DNA from: AP-15 sp963736715
Lineage (GTDB): Bacteria > Pseudomonadota > Alphaproteobacteria > ATCC43930 > CGMCC-115725
Length of the DNA stretch: 64,000 bases
Assembly: GCA_963736715.1 (NCBI GenBank)
Contig: CAVTQA010000017.1
Location: forward strand, 1-64,000
Reading direction: 5' to 3'
In this document: one piece after another, positions 33,642 through 41,393 of the stretch
Position numbering within the stretch: position 1 is the stretch's first letter
How the letters are laid out: each line of letters opens with the position of its first letter
Made by a program: the position numbers and the translations under genes
The notes under the pieces: model-generated
Told to the model about the DNA's origin: nothing
Databases searched by the model: none
Seen by the model: the letters and a program-made list of their open reading frames with translations, nothing else

Positions 33642-34781
33642 ATGGATGATGTCGCAGTTGTCGACGCGCAACCGAAACGCATTATCTCCCCAGCGGTTGC
33701 TACAGTACTGAGCATCATCATCCCGACATTAAACGAGCGCGAGAACATCGAACCATTGCTGTCCTTGGTGACTGCGGCCCTGCCGGAAACCGAATGGGAG
33801 GTGATTTTCGTCGATGACAACTCGCACGACGGGACAGCCCAGCACGTCCGAGATCTCGCGCGTCGCAATCCTCGGGTGCGCTGCGTGCAGCGGATCGGCA
33901 GGCGTGGCCTTGCGACCGCTTGCATGGAAGGCGTGCTCGCTTGCGCCTCGCCCTATATCGCCATCATGGATGCCGATCTGCAGCATGACGAGCGGCTGCT
34001 GCCACAAATGTTGAAGGCGCTGGACGGCGGCGGGGTCGATCTGGTGGTCGGCAGCCGCTATGTGGCAGGCGGCGGGGTTGGTGATTGGAGCAGCGGCCGC
34101 GTCCGGATCAGCGGGGCGGCGACGCGCCTTGCACGCCTTATCAGCAAGGCTGATGTTGCCGATCCGCTGAGCGGCTTTTTCATGTGCCGCCGCGAAATCT
34201 TCGAAGCCGCGCTGCGCCGTATGTCCGGGCAAGGATTCAAGGTCCTGCTTGACCTCCTCGCCTCGTCCCCCAAGCCGCCAACGGTCAGAGAACTTCCTTA
34301 CAGCTTCCGTGAGCGGCAGCACGGGGAAAGCAAGCTCGACACGATGGTCGCGTGGGAATACGGGATGCTGCTCGCCGATAAATTGGTCGGCCGGTTCGTT
34401 CCCGTGCGCTTTGCCCTTTTCGGCCTGATCGGCGGGTTAGGCCTCGTCGTGCATCTTGCGACGCTTTGGACCGCTCTCAACTTGCTGGCCTTCGGGTTCG
34501 CCGCGTCCCAGGCCATTGCCACAATGGTGGCGATGACCTCGAATTTTGTCCTGAATAATCAGTTCACTTACCGCGACCAGCGGCTGCGCGGGTTCAAACT
34601 GCTGCGCGGCCTCGCCATTTTTTACCTGATCTGCGGGGTTGGGGCGATCGCGAACATCGGCGTCGCCTCCTACGCGTTCACCTCAAGCCATACTTGGTGG
34701 CTGGCGGGCGTGGCGGGAGCGGTTATCGGGTCGGTGTGGAATTTCGCGATGTCCTCCGTCTTCACCTGGCGCCCCCGCTAG
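33642..34781 (+). CDS. Polyprenyl-phosphate glycosyltransferase (GT2, DPM1-like) fused to GtrA domain
   Basis: 379 aa from ATG 33642 (GGAG 6 bp upstream; a TTG at 33612 overlapping the previous stop is possible). The N-terminal GT2 domain has SIIIPTLNERENIEPLL, the nucleotide-sugar VDDNSHDGT, the metal-site MDADLQHD, and SRYVAGGGV. The C-terminal 130 residues form a four-TM GtrA domain (FALFGLIGGLGLVVHLATLW ... VWNFAMSSVFTWR), which is thought to flip or anchor the product. It would make a polyprenyl-phosphate hexose in the membrane, the donor needed by the GT39-like enzyme encoded just upstream. The two together form a lipid-linked sugar transfer module. Confidence 0.88.
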   Translation: MDDVAVVDAQPKRIISPAVATVLSIIIPTLNERENIEPLLSLVTAALPETEWEVIFVDDNSHDGTAQHVRDLARRNPRVRCVQRIGRRGLATACMEGVLACASPYIAIMDADLQHDERLLPQMLKALDGGGVDLVVGSRYVAGGGVGDWSSGRVRISGAATRLARLISKADVADPLSGFFMCRREIFEAALRRMSGQGFKVLLDLLASSPKPPTVRELPYSFRERQHGESKLDTMVAWEYGMLLADKLVGRFVPVRFALFGLIGGLGLVVHLATLWTALNLLAFGFAASQAIATMVAMTSNFVLNNQFTYRDQRLRGFKLLRGLAIFYLICGVGAIANIGVASYAFTSSHTWWLAGVAGAVIGSVWNFAMSSVFTWRPR

Positions 34782-34864
34782 TACCGAAGTTCCTTCATTG
34801 GCGGGTGGCGCAGTTTAACGGACAACCGCTATACCTGTGATATTGCGCGGTTCGGAGAAACTAA

Positions 34865-35908
34865 ATGAACCTTTTCAAGGAGCACGGAGTCCAGGATCAT
34901 CAAGCGGTCGGCGGTCACATCCCGGTAATCGATTACGGCCCCTATTTCGCCGGTGCGCCGGGAGCGCTCGAACGCGTTGCCGCGGAGGTCGCGCATGCCT
35001 GTGAAAACATCGGCTTCTTTTATGCCTTCAACCATGGCGTTCCGGACGAGTTGATCGACCGGGCCTTTGCCGCCTCGCGCCGGTTCCACTTTATGCCGCT
35101 CGAGGAAAAGCTCGGCGTGAAGCTGAACGAAAACAATATCGGCTATCTGCCGATCAACGCATCGGTGCAAGGGGCCTCGACCGTCCACAAGGCGACAAAG
35201 CCCAACCAGAACGAAAGCTTTTTTGTCAGCCACGACCGCGGGCCCGAGCATCCCGACGTCCTCGCCGGCGAGCCGTTGCGCGGCCGCAACCAGTGGCCGT
35301 CGGCACTGCCCGACATCCGCGCCGATATGATGGCGTATTTCGCGGCGCTCGGGGCAATGTGCGACCGCATGCTGCCGCCCTTTGCCGTGACGCTCGGGCT
35401 GCCCGGCGACTTCTTTGCGCCGTTCTTTGCCGACGAGGCCCATGCCGTTGCGCGTTTTCTGCACTACCCGCCGCAGGAGACCACCGAGGACAACACCTTT
35501 GGGCAGGCGCCGCACACCGACAACAGCTTTATGACTGCGCTGGCGCGCACCGATGTCCCCGGACTCGCCGTGAGGCTCCCCTCCGGCAAATGGTTCGCGC
35601 CGCCGGTAATCCCGGGGACGTTTCTGATCAATCTGGGCAATATTATGCGACGCTGGTCGAACGATCGTTTTCTGTCGACACCGCATGGCGTCCTCAACGA
35701 GTCGGGGACAGACCGCTATTCAATCGCGTACTTTTACAGTCCCAACCCCAATGCGGTGATCGAGTGCGTGCCTAGCTGCGTCACAGCCGACAATCCGCCG
35801 CGCTACCCGCCCGCCGTCTATCGTGATCTGGTGCTCGAATTCTATCAGGCCAATTATTTCCATCAAAAGGGGCATCGCTCAGCCGCCGCCGCGCAAGCTG
35901 CTGCGTAG
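34865..35908 (+). CDS. Isopenicillin N synthase-like Fe(II)/2-oxoglutarate dioxygenase
   Basis: 347 aa. The N-terminal IPVIDYGPYFAGAP and ACENIGFFYAFNHGVP are DIOX_N marks. The iron facial triad is His and Asp of PHTDNSFMTAL (about residues 217 and 219) and His of STPHGVLNE (about 273). RYSIAYFYSPNP supplies the Arg-x-Ser that holds 2-oxoglutarate, which favours a 2OG-dependent oxygenase over true IPNS. GGAG precedes ATG 34865. The next gene, also a mononuclear-iron cupin, begins 19 bp after the stop, so both likely act on the same sulfur- or amino-acid-type substrate; this is inference. Confidence 0.86.
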   Translation: MNLFKEHGVQDHQAVGGHIPVIDYGPYFAGAPGALERVAAEVAHACENIGFFYAFNHGVPDELIDRAFAASRRFHFMPLEEKLGVKLNENNIGYLPINASVQGASTVHKATKPNQNESFFVSHDRGPEHPDVLAGEPLRGRNQWPSALPDIRADMMAYFAALGAMCDRMLPPFAVTLGLPGDFFAPFFADEAHAVARFLHYPPQETTEDNTFGQAPHTDNSFMTALARTDVPGLAVRLPSGKWFAPPVIPGTFLINLGNIMRRWSNDRFLSTPHGVLNESGTDRYSIAYFYSPNPNAVIECVPSCVTADNPPRYPPAVYRDLVLEFYQANYFHQKGHRSAAAAQAAA

Positions 35909-35927
35909 TCGAATGGAGGGAAAGGCC

Positions 35928-36479
35928 GTGTTCGACCTCGATCGCTTCATCGCCGAGTGCCGGGCTGCAGTGAGCTTGGACGCATCTCACAAATCTGTTC
36001 GTGAAATCGTCGCACGTGCTGTCTCTGAGCCCGCCGCCGTTATAGCGGGGCTGGGCGCTCCCGCGCGCGCCGAGGTGCAAAGGCTCCATAATTCGGCGGA
36101 GTTGACCATACTCAATGTGATCTGGGGCCCGGGCATGACGATAAAGCCGCACAATCACCTGATGTGGGCGGTGATCGGCATCTACACGGGGCGCGAGGAC
36201 AACATCTTCTGGCGCCGCCTGCCTGGACAAGATGGCGGCCGCATCGAAGCCGCCGGGGCAAAGTCGTTGGGGGAACGGGATGTCGAGCCGCTCGGGCGTG
36301 ACATCATCCATACGGTAACCAACCCGCTGCCACGATTAACGGGAGCCATCCATGTCTATGGCGGGGATTTCTTTACCGTTTCCCGCAGCGAATGGGATCC
36401 GGAAACGCTTCTCGAACAACCGTTCGACATGGAGAAAAACTTGCGATTGTTCGAACAAGCGAACGTCCGCCACGTTTAG
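35928..36479 (+). CDS. Cysteine dioxygenase-like cupin (predicted metal enzyme)
   Basis: 183 aa from GTG 35928, preferred because GGAGG (35916-35920) is 7 bp upstream; ATG 35913 overlaps that site. The cupin core has the metal ligands in KPHNHLMWAVIGIYTGRE and a third His in DIIHTVTNP or GAIHVYGGDFF. The family, related to cysteine and thiol dioxygenases, is often annotated as a predicted metal-dependent double-stranded beta-helix enzyme. It forms an operon with the dioxygenase gene before it. No Cys-Tyr crosslink residues can be proposed with certainty. It is convergent with the small lipoprotein gene. Confidence 0.75.
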   Translation: MFDLDRFIAECRAAVSLDASHKSVREIVARAVSEPAAVIAGLGAPARAEVQRLHNSAELTILNVIWGPGMTIKPHNHLMWAVIGIYTGREDNIFWRRLPGQDGGRIEAAGAKSLGERDVEPLGRDIIHTVTNPLPRLTGAIHVYGGDFFTVSRSEWDPETLLEQPFDMEKNLRLFEQANVRHV

Positions 36480-36488
36480 CGAATCCAC

Positions 36489-36728
36489 TCACTGCACACG
36501 GTGCAATCCGTAATCGGCGAGACAGCCTTCGATCGGGTCGCTCTTATTCGCAGTCTTTGCCCGGTCCTCGCAGGCGGCGACGACTGCCGCAAACTCGTTT
36601 TTCGAAGGTGGCTTGCCGGCCGCAGTTTGCCACTCGCTCCGTTCGGAAGAAGCGTTCGCCGATGTCGCGGCATCCCCCATGGCGCAAGCGAGCAAGCCAA
36701 AGAAAACAACGAGCGCCACCCCCCGCAT
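36489..36728 (-). CDS. Small predicted lipoprotein or secreted protein, 79 aa
   Basis: From ATG 36728 the product begins MRGVALVVFFGLLACAMGDA, a short signal peptide with a lipobox-like LLAC at residues 12-15. The mature part is hydrophilic with two further Cys (VAACEDRAK, EGCLADYG) that could form a disulfide. A GGGGTG word lies about 9 bp upstream. I do not recognise a family. It is convergent with the cupin gene, with a 9-bp gap, and lies beyond the end of the Ldh gene on the same strand. Confidence 0.6.
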   Translation of the reverse strand: MRGVALVVFFGLLACAMGDAATSANASSERSEWQTAAGKPPSKNEFAAVVAACEDRAKTANKSDPIEGCLADYGLHRVQ

Positions 36729-36831
36729 TTTCCAACACCCCTGAACAATCCCACTAACTTCCCCACCCGGACTGTACTCGGCAAGCCCGGGATCCACCAC
36801 TCTTTTCGGATCTGACAACAGCCGATAACGC

Positions 36832-37893
36832 CTACTCGACCTCGGTGAACCCGAGCTGATCGGCAAGGCCACACCCTTCCGCCAAGGTGCGCAGCTTGTA
36901 CCAGGTGGCATCCTCGATTTCGATGCCATTGGCGCGGCGGTCCTCCTCGCGCATGTGCTCGATCTCGCCGGGATAGTAAACGCCGCTGCTGCCCTCGGCC
37001 GGCTTTGTCGATTTCAGATATTGCACAAACTCGCCGATGTCCTGCTTGAACTGGGCGAGCGGCCGGAAGGCGTCGACCTTGAAGACGGCCATGAAACAGC
37101 CGTCATTGTGGCGCCCGGTCGGCTCGACCCCAAAGCCGAGGCCGGTCAACAGACCGCAGAGGATCTCGACCATCACCGAAAGGCCATAGCCCTTGTAGCC
37201 TTCGCTGCCGCCGACCGGGAGAAGCGCGCCGCCCTGACGGAGTTGGCTCGGGTCGGTAGTCGGCCTGCCGTCGCGGTCGATGATCCAGCCCGGCGGCACC
37301 GGCGTGCCGCGCGCGACCGACAGCGCGATCTTGCCGGCCGCCGCGGCCGAGGTGGCCATGTCGAGATAAAGTGGCCCGTCGAGGTCGGACGGCATCGCGA
37401 TCGAGATCGGGTTGGTGCCGAGCCGCGCCTCGCGCCCGCCAAACGGCGCCACCGCCTTTGGCGAGCGCCCGGAATCGGCCGTGATCAGCCCGATCATCCC
37501 GGCCTTGGCCGCCATCAAGGTGTAGCTCGCGAGCCGGCCGATATGGCCTTGGCGAAACACTGTCGCCGCCGCTACGTTCGACTTCTCGGCCTTTTCGATC
37601 GTCAGGCGCATGGCGCGCTCGTTGACGACGTAGCCGAAACCCCAATGCCCGTCGACGACCGTGGTGGTCGGCGATTCCTGGACGATTTTCCAGGGTGCGC
37701 CGGGCACGATATGGCCGACTTTGATGCGTTCGAGGTAGGTCGGGATCTGGATGACCCCGTGCAAGTCATGACCGGCGAGGTTGGCGTTGACCACGTGCCG
37801 CACGACGATCTCCGCCTCTTCCGGCGGGGTTCCCGCCGCCACAAACAGCGCCCGCCCGATCTCGGTCAGCCGCTCCGCCGGAATTTTCGGCAT
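36832..37893 (-). CDS. Ldh-family NAD(P)-dependent 2-hydroxyacid dehydrogenase
   Basis: 353 aa from ATG 37893, with AGGGAGGAAG just upstream; the longer open frame is not family-like. This is the non-Rossmann malate/L-lactate/ureidoglycolate dehydrogenase fold. VNANLAGHDLHGVIQIPTYL carries the catalytic His region, then FRQGHIGRLASYTLMAA, PFGGREARLGTNPISIAMP and GYKGYGLSVMVEILCGLLTG. It oxidises a 2-hydroxyacid or reduces a 2-keto acid; the substrate is unassigned. It follows the amidohydrolase gene by 14 bp in one operon, so the two probably treat successive intermediates of one catabolic route. Confidence 0.9.
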   Translation of the reverse strand: MPKIPAERLTEIGRALFVAAGTPPEEAEIVVRHVVNANLAGHDLHGVIQIPTYLERIKVGHIVPGAPWKIVQESPTTTVVDGHWGFGYVVNERAMRLTIEKAEKSNVAAATVFRQGHIGRLASYTLMAAKAGMIGLITADSGRSPKAVAPFGGREARLGTNPISIAMPSDLDGPLYLDMATSAAAAGKIALSVARGTPVPPGWIIDRDGRPTTDPSQLRQGGALLPVGGSEGYKGYGLSVMVEILCGLLTGLGFGVEPTGRHNDGCFMAVFKVDAFRPLAQFKQDIGEFVQYLKSTKPAEGSSGVYYPGEIEHMREEDRRANGIEIEDATWYKLRTLAEGCGLADQLGFTEVE

Positions 37894-37907
37894 CGTGTTC
37901 TTCCTCC

Positions 37908-38957
37908 CTAACGGCCCGCACCGAAGGCAGCGGGGTCGACTGTCATTCCGTAGAAGTGCTGCGGATTGTCGAAGAAGATCTTGCGCTTGAGGCCTTCCGC
38001 GATATCGGTGCGATCGGCCAGGGTCGAAACGGCATCCGGGAACTGACCGTCCCAATGCGGGTAATCCGAGGCGAACAATATATTATCGGCCGGGAAGAAC
38101 TCCGGCACATAGCGCAACGTCTTCTCTTCCGGCTCGCAGGACACGAATACCCGGCCGCAGGTCATGTATTCCGACGGCTTCGCCTTCAACAGCGGCGCGT
38201 CGAAGGACCGGAATTCGTACTCCTCGTCCATATGCTCCATCCAGAACGGGACCCAGCCGATCCCGGCTTCGAGGAAGGCGATGCGCAGATCCTGATATTT
38301 TTCCAAAAGGCCGCTGTAGATAACCGCCGTGCAGGCAATCAGCTGCTCGGGTGCGTGCGACAATGTATGGATCTGCAGGAAATTCTCGAAATGGCAAAGC
38401 GGGTCCATCGTGTCGCTGCCCGAGGCGTGAAACGCCACCGACACTCCCTGCCGTGCGCATTCCTCGTAGAACGGCCAGAAATCGCGATGCGCGATATTGC
38501 GGCTGCGATCGTAGGTATTGACCATTACGCCGACATTTCCAAGCTTTGCGACGGCGCGCTCCATCTCGTCGATGGCGGCCCGGCTATCGACGTGCAACGG
38601 GACGAGAGCGACGGCTTTCAGCCGCTTGCGGTCGATCGCGCACCAATCGTAGAGCCAATCATTGTAGGCCCGGCATAACGCGATTGCATAATCGCGCTCG
38701 CGCACCCGCGTCAGCATCAATCCGCCGGTCGGGTAGATGATCTGCAGATCGATGCCCTCCTGGGCATTGTCGGCGAGGTTCTGCGCCGGCGACGGCGGCC
38801 GCTTCCCGGCAAGCTCGCCGTTTTGCGTGCGGTCGAAATTGTCGGAGGGATAGATCGTCGCCCGGTCCCGGTATTTTTCCGGCAGCCTCTCGCGATACAC
38901 CGGCTCGTAATCGACGGCGTGCCCGTCGGCGTCGATGATGACCATGCCGTTCTTCAT
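37908..38957 (-). CDS. Amidohydrolase-superfamily protein (ACMSD/COG2159-like)
   Basis: 349 aa TIM-barrel hydrolase or decarboxylase. The first metal segment is IDADGHAVDYEP (Asp-x-Asp-x-His form common in this branch). The central His is in VAFHASGSD, and the last metal Asp in FASDYPHWD, with a following IFFDNPQHFYG C-terminal motif. Relatives decarboxylate aromatic or semialdehyde acids, or hydrolyse amides. AGGAGGAGG lies just before ATG 38957. First gene of a two-gene operon with the Ldh-type dehydrogenase. The upstream 560 bp carry repeat and transposase debris, so this operon may sit at a rearrangement edge. Confidence 0.87.
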   Translation of the reverse strand: MKNGMVIIDADGHAVDYEPVYRERLPEKYRDRATIYPSDNFDRTQNGELAGKRPPSPAQNLADNAQEGIDLQIIYPTGGLMLTRVRERDYAIALCRAYNDWLYDWCAIDRKRLKAVALVPLHVDSRAAIDEMERAVAKLGNVGVMVNTYDRSRNIAHRDFWPFYEECARQGVSVAFHASGSDTMDPLCHFENFLQIHTLSHAPEQLIACTAVIYSGLLEKYQDLRIAFLEAGIGWVPFWMEHMDEEYEFRSFDAPLLKAKPSEYMTCGRVFVSCEPEEKTLRYVPEFFPADNILFASDYPHWDGQFPDAVSTLADRTDIAEGLKRKIFFDNPQHFYGMTVDPAAFGAGR

Positions 38958-39026
38958 GCGCGAACCTCCTCCTCGACCGGGTGGGCCTTATAGCACGCAG
39001 GGGGCGGTCTTTGACGGACTTTAACT

Positions 39027-39325
39027 TACCCTCTCCCCCGGCCGTTTAGGGGCGGGGGACATAGTGAACAGGTGTTCGGGACATGGTGGACAGGTTGGCA
39101 CGGGCTCAGCTCGTCGCGGTAGCCGGAGGGACCTGCGCGCCCGCGGAGCGACCGCCACCAGTCTGGCGCAGCGGCGCGCGGGAGGTTCCTGTGGACCAAC
39201 CCACCGGGGCGAGCGTCGCGGCGAGCCGCTCCCGGTGCTGCCTCGCGCAAATCGAGGGCGCCGACCCGATGAGCGCAGAACAAGACATCGAAACAGCCCT
39301 CCTGATCGGTCGGGCGCAGCGCGAC
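39027..39325 (-). mobile_element. IS481-type transposase C-terminal fossil with terminal-repeat-like end
   Basis: On the minus strand, from about 39325, the frame reads VALRPTDQEGCFDVLFCAHR and VGALDLRE, which resembles the C-terminal integrase-type segment of IS481-family transposases, and continues to a stop near 39026. The end holds two ATGTCCC-containing words on that strand (39055-39094 on the plus strand as GGGACAT units around GTGAACAGGTGTTC), as at IS481 ends. The catalytic DDE part is absent. A fragment of the CCCTCTCCCC repeat family (39030-39060) adjoins. The rest of 38958-39523 holds no gene I can see. Confidence 0.5.
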
Positions 39326-39523
39326 GCGGCAGCGGCTGAAGGCCCGGCCGAGCTTGATCGGCGGGTTGCGGAAGCTCGGCCAGCCGCCCGTGTCGCCTCT
39401 GCCGCAATCCGGTTCACCGCCCGCAACACCCCGCGATTGCCTATGCTGTGCGCGATGATATGCACCGCGGCGGCCCCGCTCCTCTCGGCGAAGGACATAG
39501 CAGAACGGGTGTCTCGCTCCACC

Positions 39524-40330
39524 TCATTCCCAGGGATTGCGCGGCCGGATGGGCCGGCGGCCGGCTTGCGGCACGGAGCCGCGATAGGAAGAGCGGCGGC
39601 CGGCAAAGCCACGCGGGGGAGCAGAGGCAAAGGCTTGGCTGCGGGGCGGCTGCAGCAACGTTACGCCGCTCGGGCGCAACACTATGACGAGAACCAATCC
39701 GGTGACGAAGCCGCCGACATGCGCCCAGAACGCCACGCCCGGCCGGCCAGGGGCGGCCATCAGGCCGCTTACCAGCTGCATCGCGAACCACAAGCCGAGC
39801 ATCGTCCAGGCCGGCACGTTGACGATGCGAAAGAAGATCACGATCCACACAAAGCAGCGCACATTCGCGCCCGGGTGGAGCAGAAGATAGGCGCCGAGGA
39901 CACCGGCGATCGCGCCGCTCGCTCCGACCATCGGAATGTGCGAAGTAGGGTTCGAGTACGCCTGGGCGAGCGCCGCCACAATGCCGCAAGTCAAATAAAG
40001 GAGCAGATAGCGTCCGCGTCCGAGCACGTCCTCCACGTTGTTTCCGAAAATCCACAGATAAAGCATGTTGCCCAGCAGATGGAACCAGCCGCCGTGCAGG
40101 AACATGCTTGTCAGCACCGTCGCCCAAGGCGCCAAGACCTGATAATTCCGCGGCGGATGCCAGACCCCGAACAGCTCCGCCGGGACCATTCCATAGGCGT
40201 AGAGGATTAAGCGCTCGTTGTGACCGAGCTGCCATAAAAACGCCCCGGTGCACGCGCCGATCAGGAAATAGGTGAGGATCGGCGGGTTGACGGTCGGATT
40301 GTCGTCAGACAGCGGGATGGCAAAGATCAT
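39524..40330 (-). CDS. Rhomboid-family intramembrane serine protease
   Basis: 268 aa with six TM helices. The catalytic Ser is in VGASGAIAGVLGAYL, the catalytic His in FWAHVGGFVTGLV, and FLHGGWFHLLGNMLYLWIFG is the L1-TM2 signature. It cleaves membrane proteins within the bilayer; the substrate is unknown. An extra 45-residue basic, Arg/Pro-rich cytoplasmic tail (from about residue 222) follows the last helix. It begins 48 bp after thiG on the same strand and could be read through from the thiamin operon, though a functional link is not expected. Confidence 0.92.
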   Translation of the reverse strand: MIFAIPLSDDNPTVNPPILTYFLIGACTGAFLWQLGHNERLILYAYGMVPAELFGVWHPPRNYQVLAPWATVLTSMFLHGGWFHLLGNMLYLWIFGNNVEDVLGRGRYLLLYLTCGIVAALAQAYSNPTSHIPMVGASGAIAGVLGAYLLLHPGANVRCFVWIVIFFRIVNVPAWTMLGLWFAMQLVSGLMAAPGRPGVAFWAHVGGFVTGLVLVIVLRPSGVTLLQPPRSQAFASAPPRGFAGRRSSYRGSVPQAGRRPIRPRNPWE

Positions 40331-40378
40331 GCCGAGGACCCGCCGACAGCGCGGACGCCCCGGAGGGCGCCTGTCCGG

Positions 40379-41149
40379 TCAGGAGCCGACGAGGCCGAGC
40401 TGCGGGCTCGAAGGTTCGGCAAAACGGCGCCTCGGGATGCGGCCGGCAAGCCGTGCGAGGCGGCCGGCTTCCACTGCGGCGCGCATCGCGGCGGCCATTC
40501 GGCGCGGATCACGGGATTGGGCGATAGCGGTGTCCACCATAACCGCGTCGCATCCGAGCTCCATCGCAAAGGCCGCATCGGAAGCAGTCCCGATGCCGGC
40601 GTCGAGCACCACGGGGACCGGGCTGCGCGAGCAGATCAGCTCGATCGCCGTCGGATTGGCAATTCCCATGCCCGAACCGATCAGCGATCCGAGCGGCATG
40701 ACCGCCGCGCATCCGACATCGGCCAGTTTTTGGCAGGTCACCGGGTCTTCGTTGCAATACGGAAGCACCGTAAAGCCCTTACGGACCAGCTCCTCGGCGG
40801 CATGAACGAGCTGCTCGACATCGGGGTAAAGGAGCTCGCGATCGCCGATCAATTCGAGCTTGACCCAGTTCGTTTCGAGCGCTTCGCGCGCCAGTTCGGC
40901 GGTCAGAATGGCGTCTCGTGCGGTGACGCACCCGGCCGTGTTCGGCAACAGCCGGTATCTGCCGCCGAGAACATCCACCAGACTCTCGGCATAGCCCTCC
41001 AGGCTGATGCGGCGGATCGAGGCGGTGACCAATTCCGCGCCGCTCGCTTCGAGGCAATCGAGCATCACCTGCTGGTTCGGATAACGAGCAGTGCCGACAA
41101 TCAGCCGGGAGGCAAACGAGGTATCAGCAATGGTAAAGGGATCGGTCAT
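40379..41149 (-). CDS. thiG: Thiazole synthase
   Basis: Builds the thiazole phosphate ring of thiamin from 1-deoxyxylulose 5-phosphate, dehydroglycine and ThiS thiocarboxylate; cytoplasmic TIM barrel, 256 aa. FASRLIVGTARYPN, the Schiff-base Lys in NWVKLELIGD, LPYCNEDPVTCQKLADVGCAAVMPLGSLIGSG and VVLDAGIGTASDAA are all canonical. It lies 40 bp after thiS in thiO-thiS-thiG, the glycine-oxidase (aerobic) version of the pathway. The TPP riboswitch upstream of thiO likely governs all three. The C-terminal tail (RRRFAEPSSPQLG) is typical for alphaproteobacteria. Confidence 0.97.
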   Translation of the reverse strand: MTDPFTIADTSFASRLIVGTARYPNQQVMLDCLEASGAELVTASIRRISLEGYAESLVDVLGGRYRLLPNTAGCVTARDAILTAELAREALETNWVKLELIGDRELLYPDVEQLVHAAEELVRKGFTVLPYCNEDPVTCQKLADVGCAAVMPLGSLIGSGMGIANPTAIELICSRSPVPVVLDAGIGTASDAAFAMELGCDAVMVDTAIAQSRDPRRMAAAMRAAVEAGRLARLAGRIPRRRFAEPSSPQLGLVGS

Positions 41150-41189
41150 CGGGCATTGTCCTGCTGAAATTCTCTGCTGGGAGCCGGCC

Positions 41190-41393
41190 TCAACCGCCCG
41201 AAAACGGGCGGACGATCTCGACAGCGTCGCCGGGTCCGAGAGGTTTGGACGACCATTCGGAACGGCGGACTACGGAACCGTTGACGGCAACGGCGACAAA
41301 CCGGGCGACAGGATCGACGCCGCGGAATGCCAGCAGCTCACTCACGGTCGTCACCGCGAGCTCCTCTTCCACCCCGTTGACCTTGAGCCGCAT
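41190..41393 (-). CDS. thiS: Sulfur carrier protein ThiS
   Basis: 67-aa ubiquitin-fold sulfur carrier ending in SGG; the terminal Gly is adenylated and thiocarboxylated before donating sulfur to ThiG. MRLKVNGVEEEL opens the first strand, and GPGDAVEIVRPFSGG is the classical tail. The start ATG 41393 overlaps the thiO stop as TGATG, so translation is coupled. No thiF or thiE lies in this window. Confidence 0.95.
   Translation of the reverse strand: MRLKVNGVEEELAVTTVSELLAFRGVDPVARFVAVAVNGSVVRRSEWSSKPLGPGDAVEIVRPFSGG

Noticed and set aside
39083..40210. A 375-codon plus-strand frame
   Set aside because: It is antisense to the rhomboid protease and the IS481 fossil and has no recognisable content.
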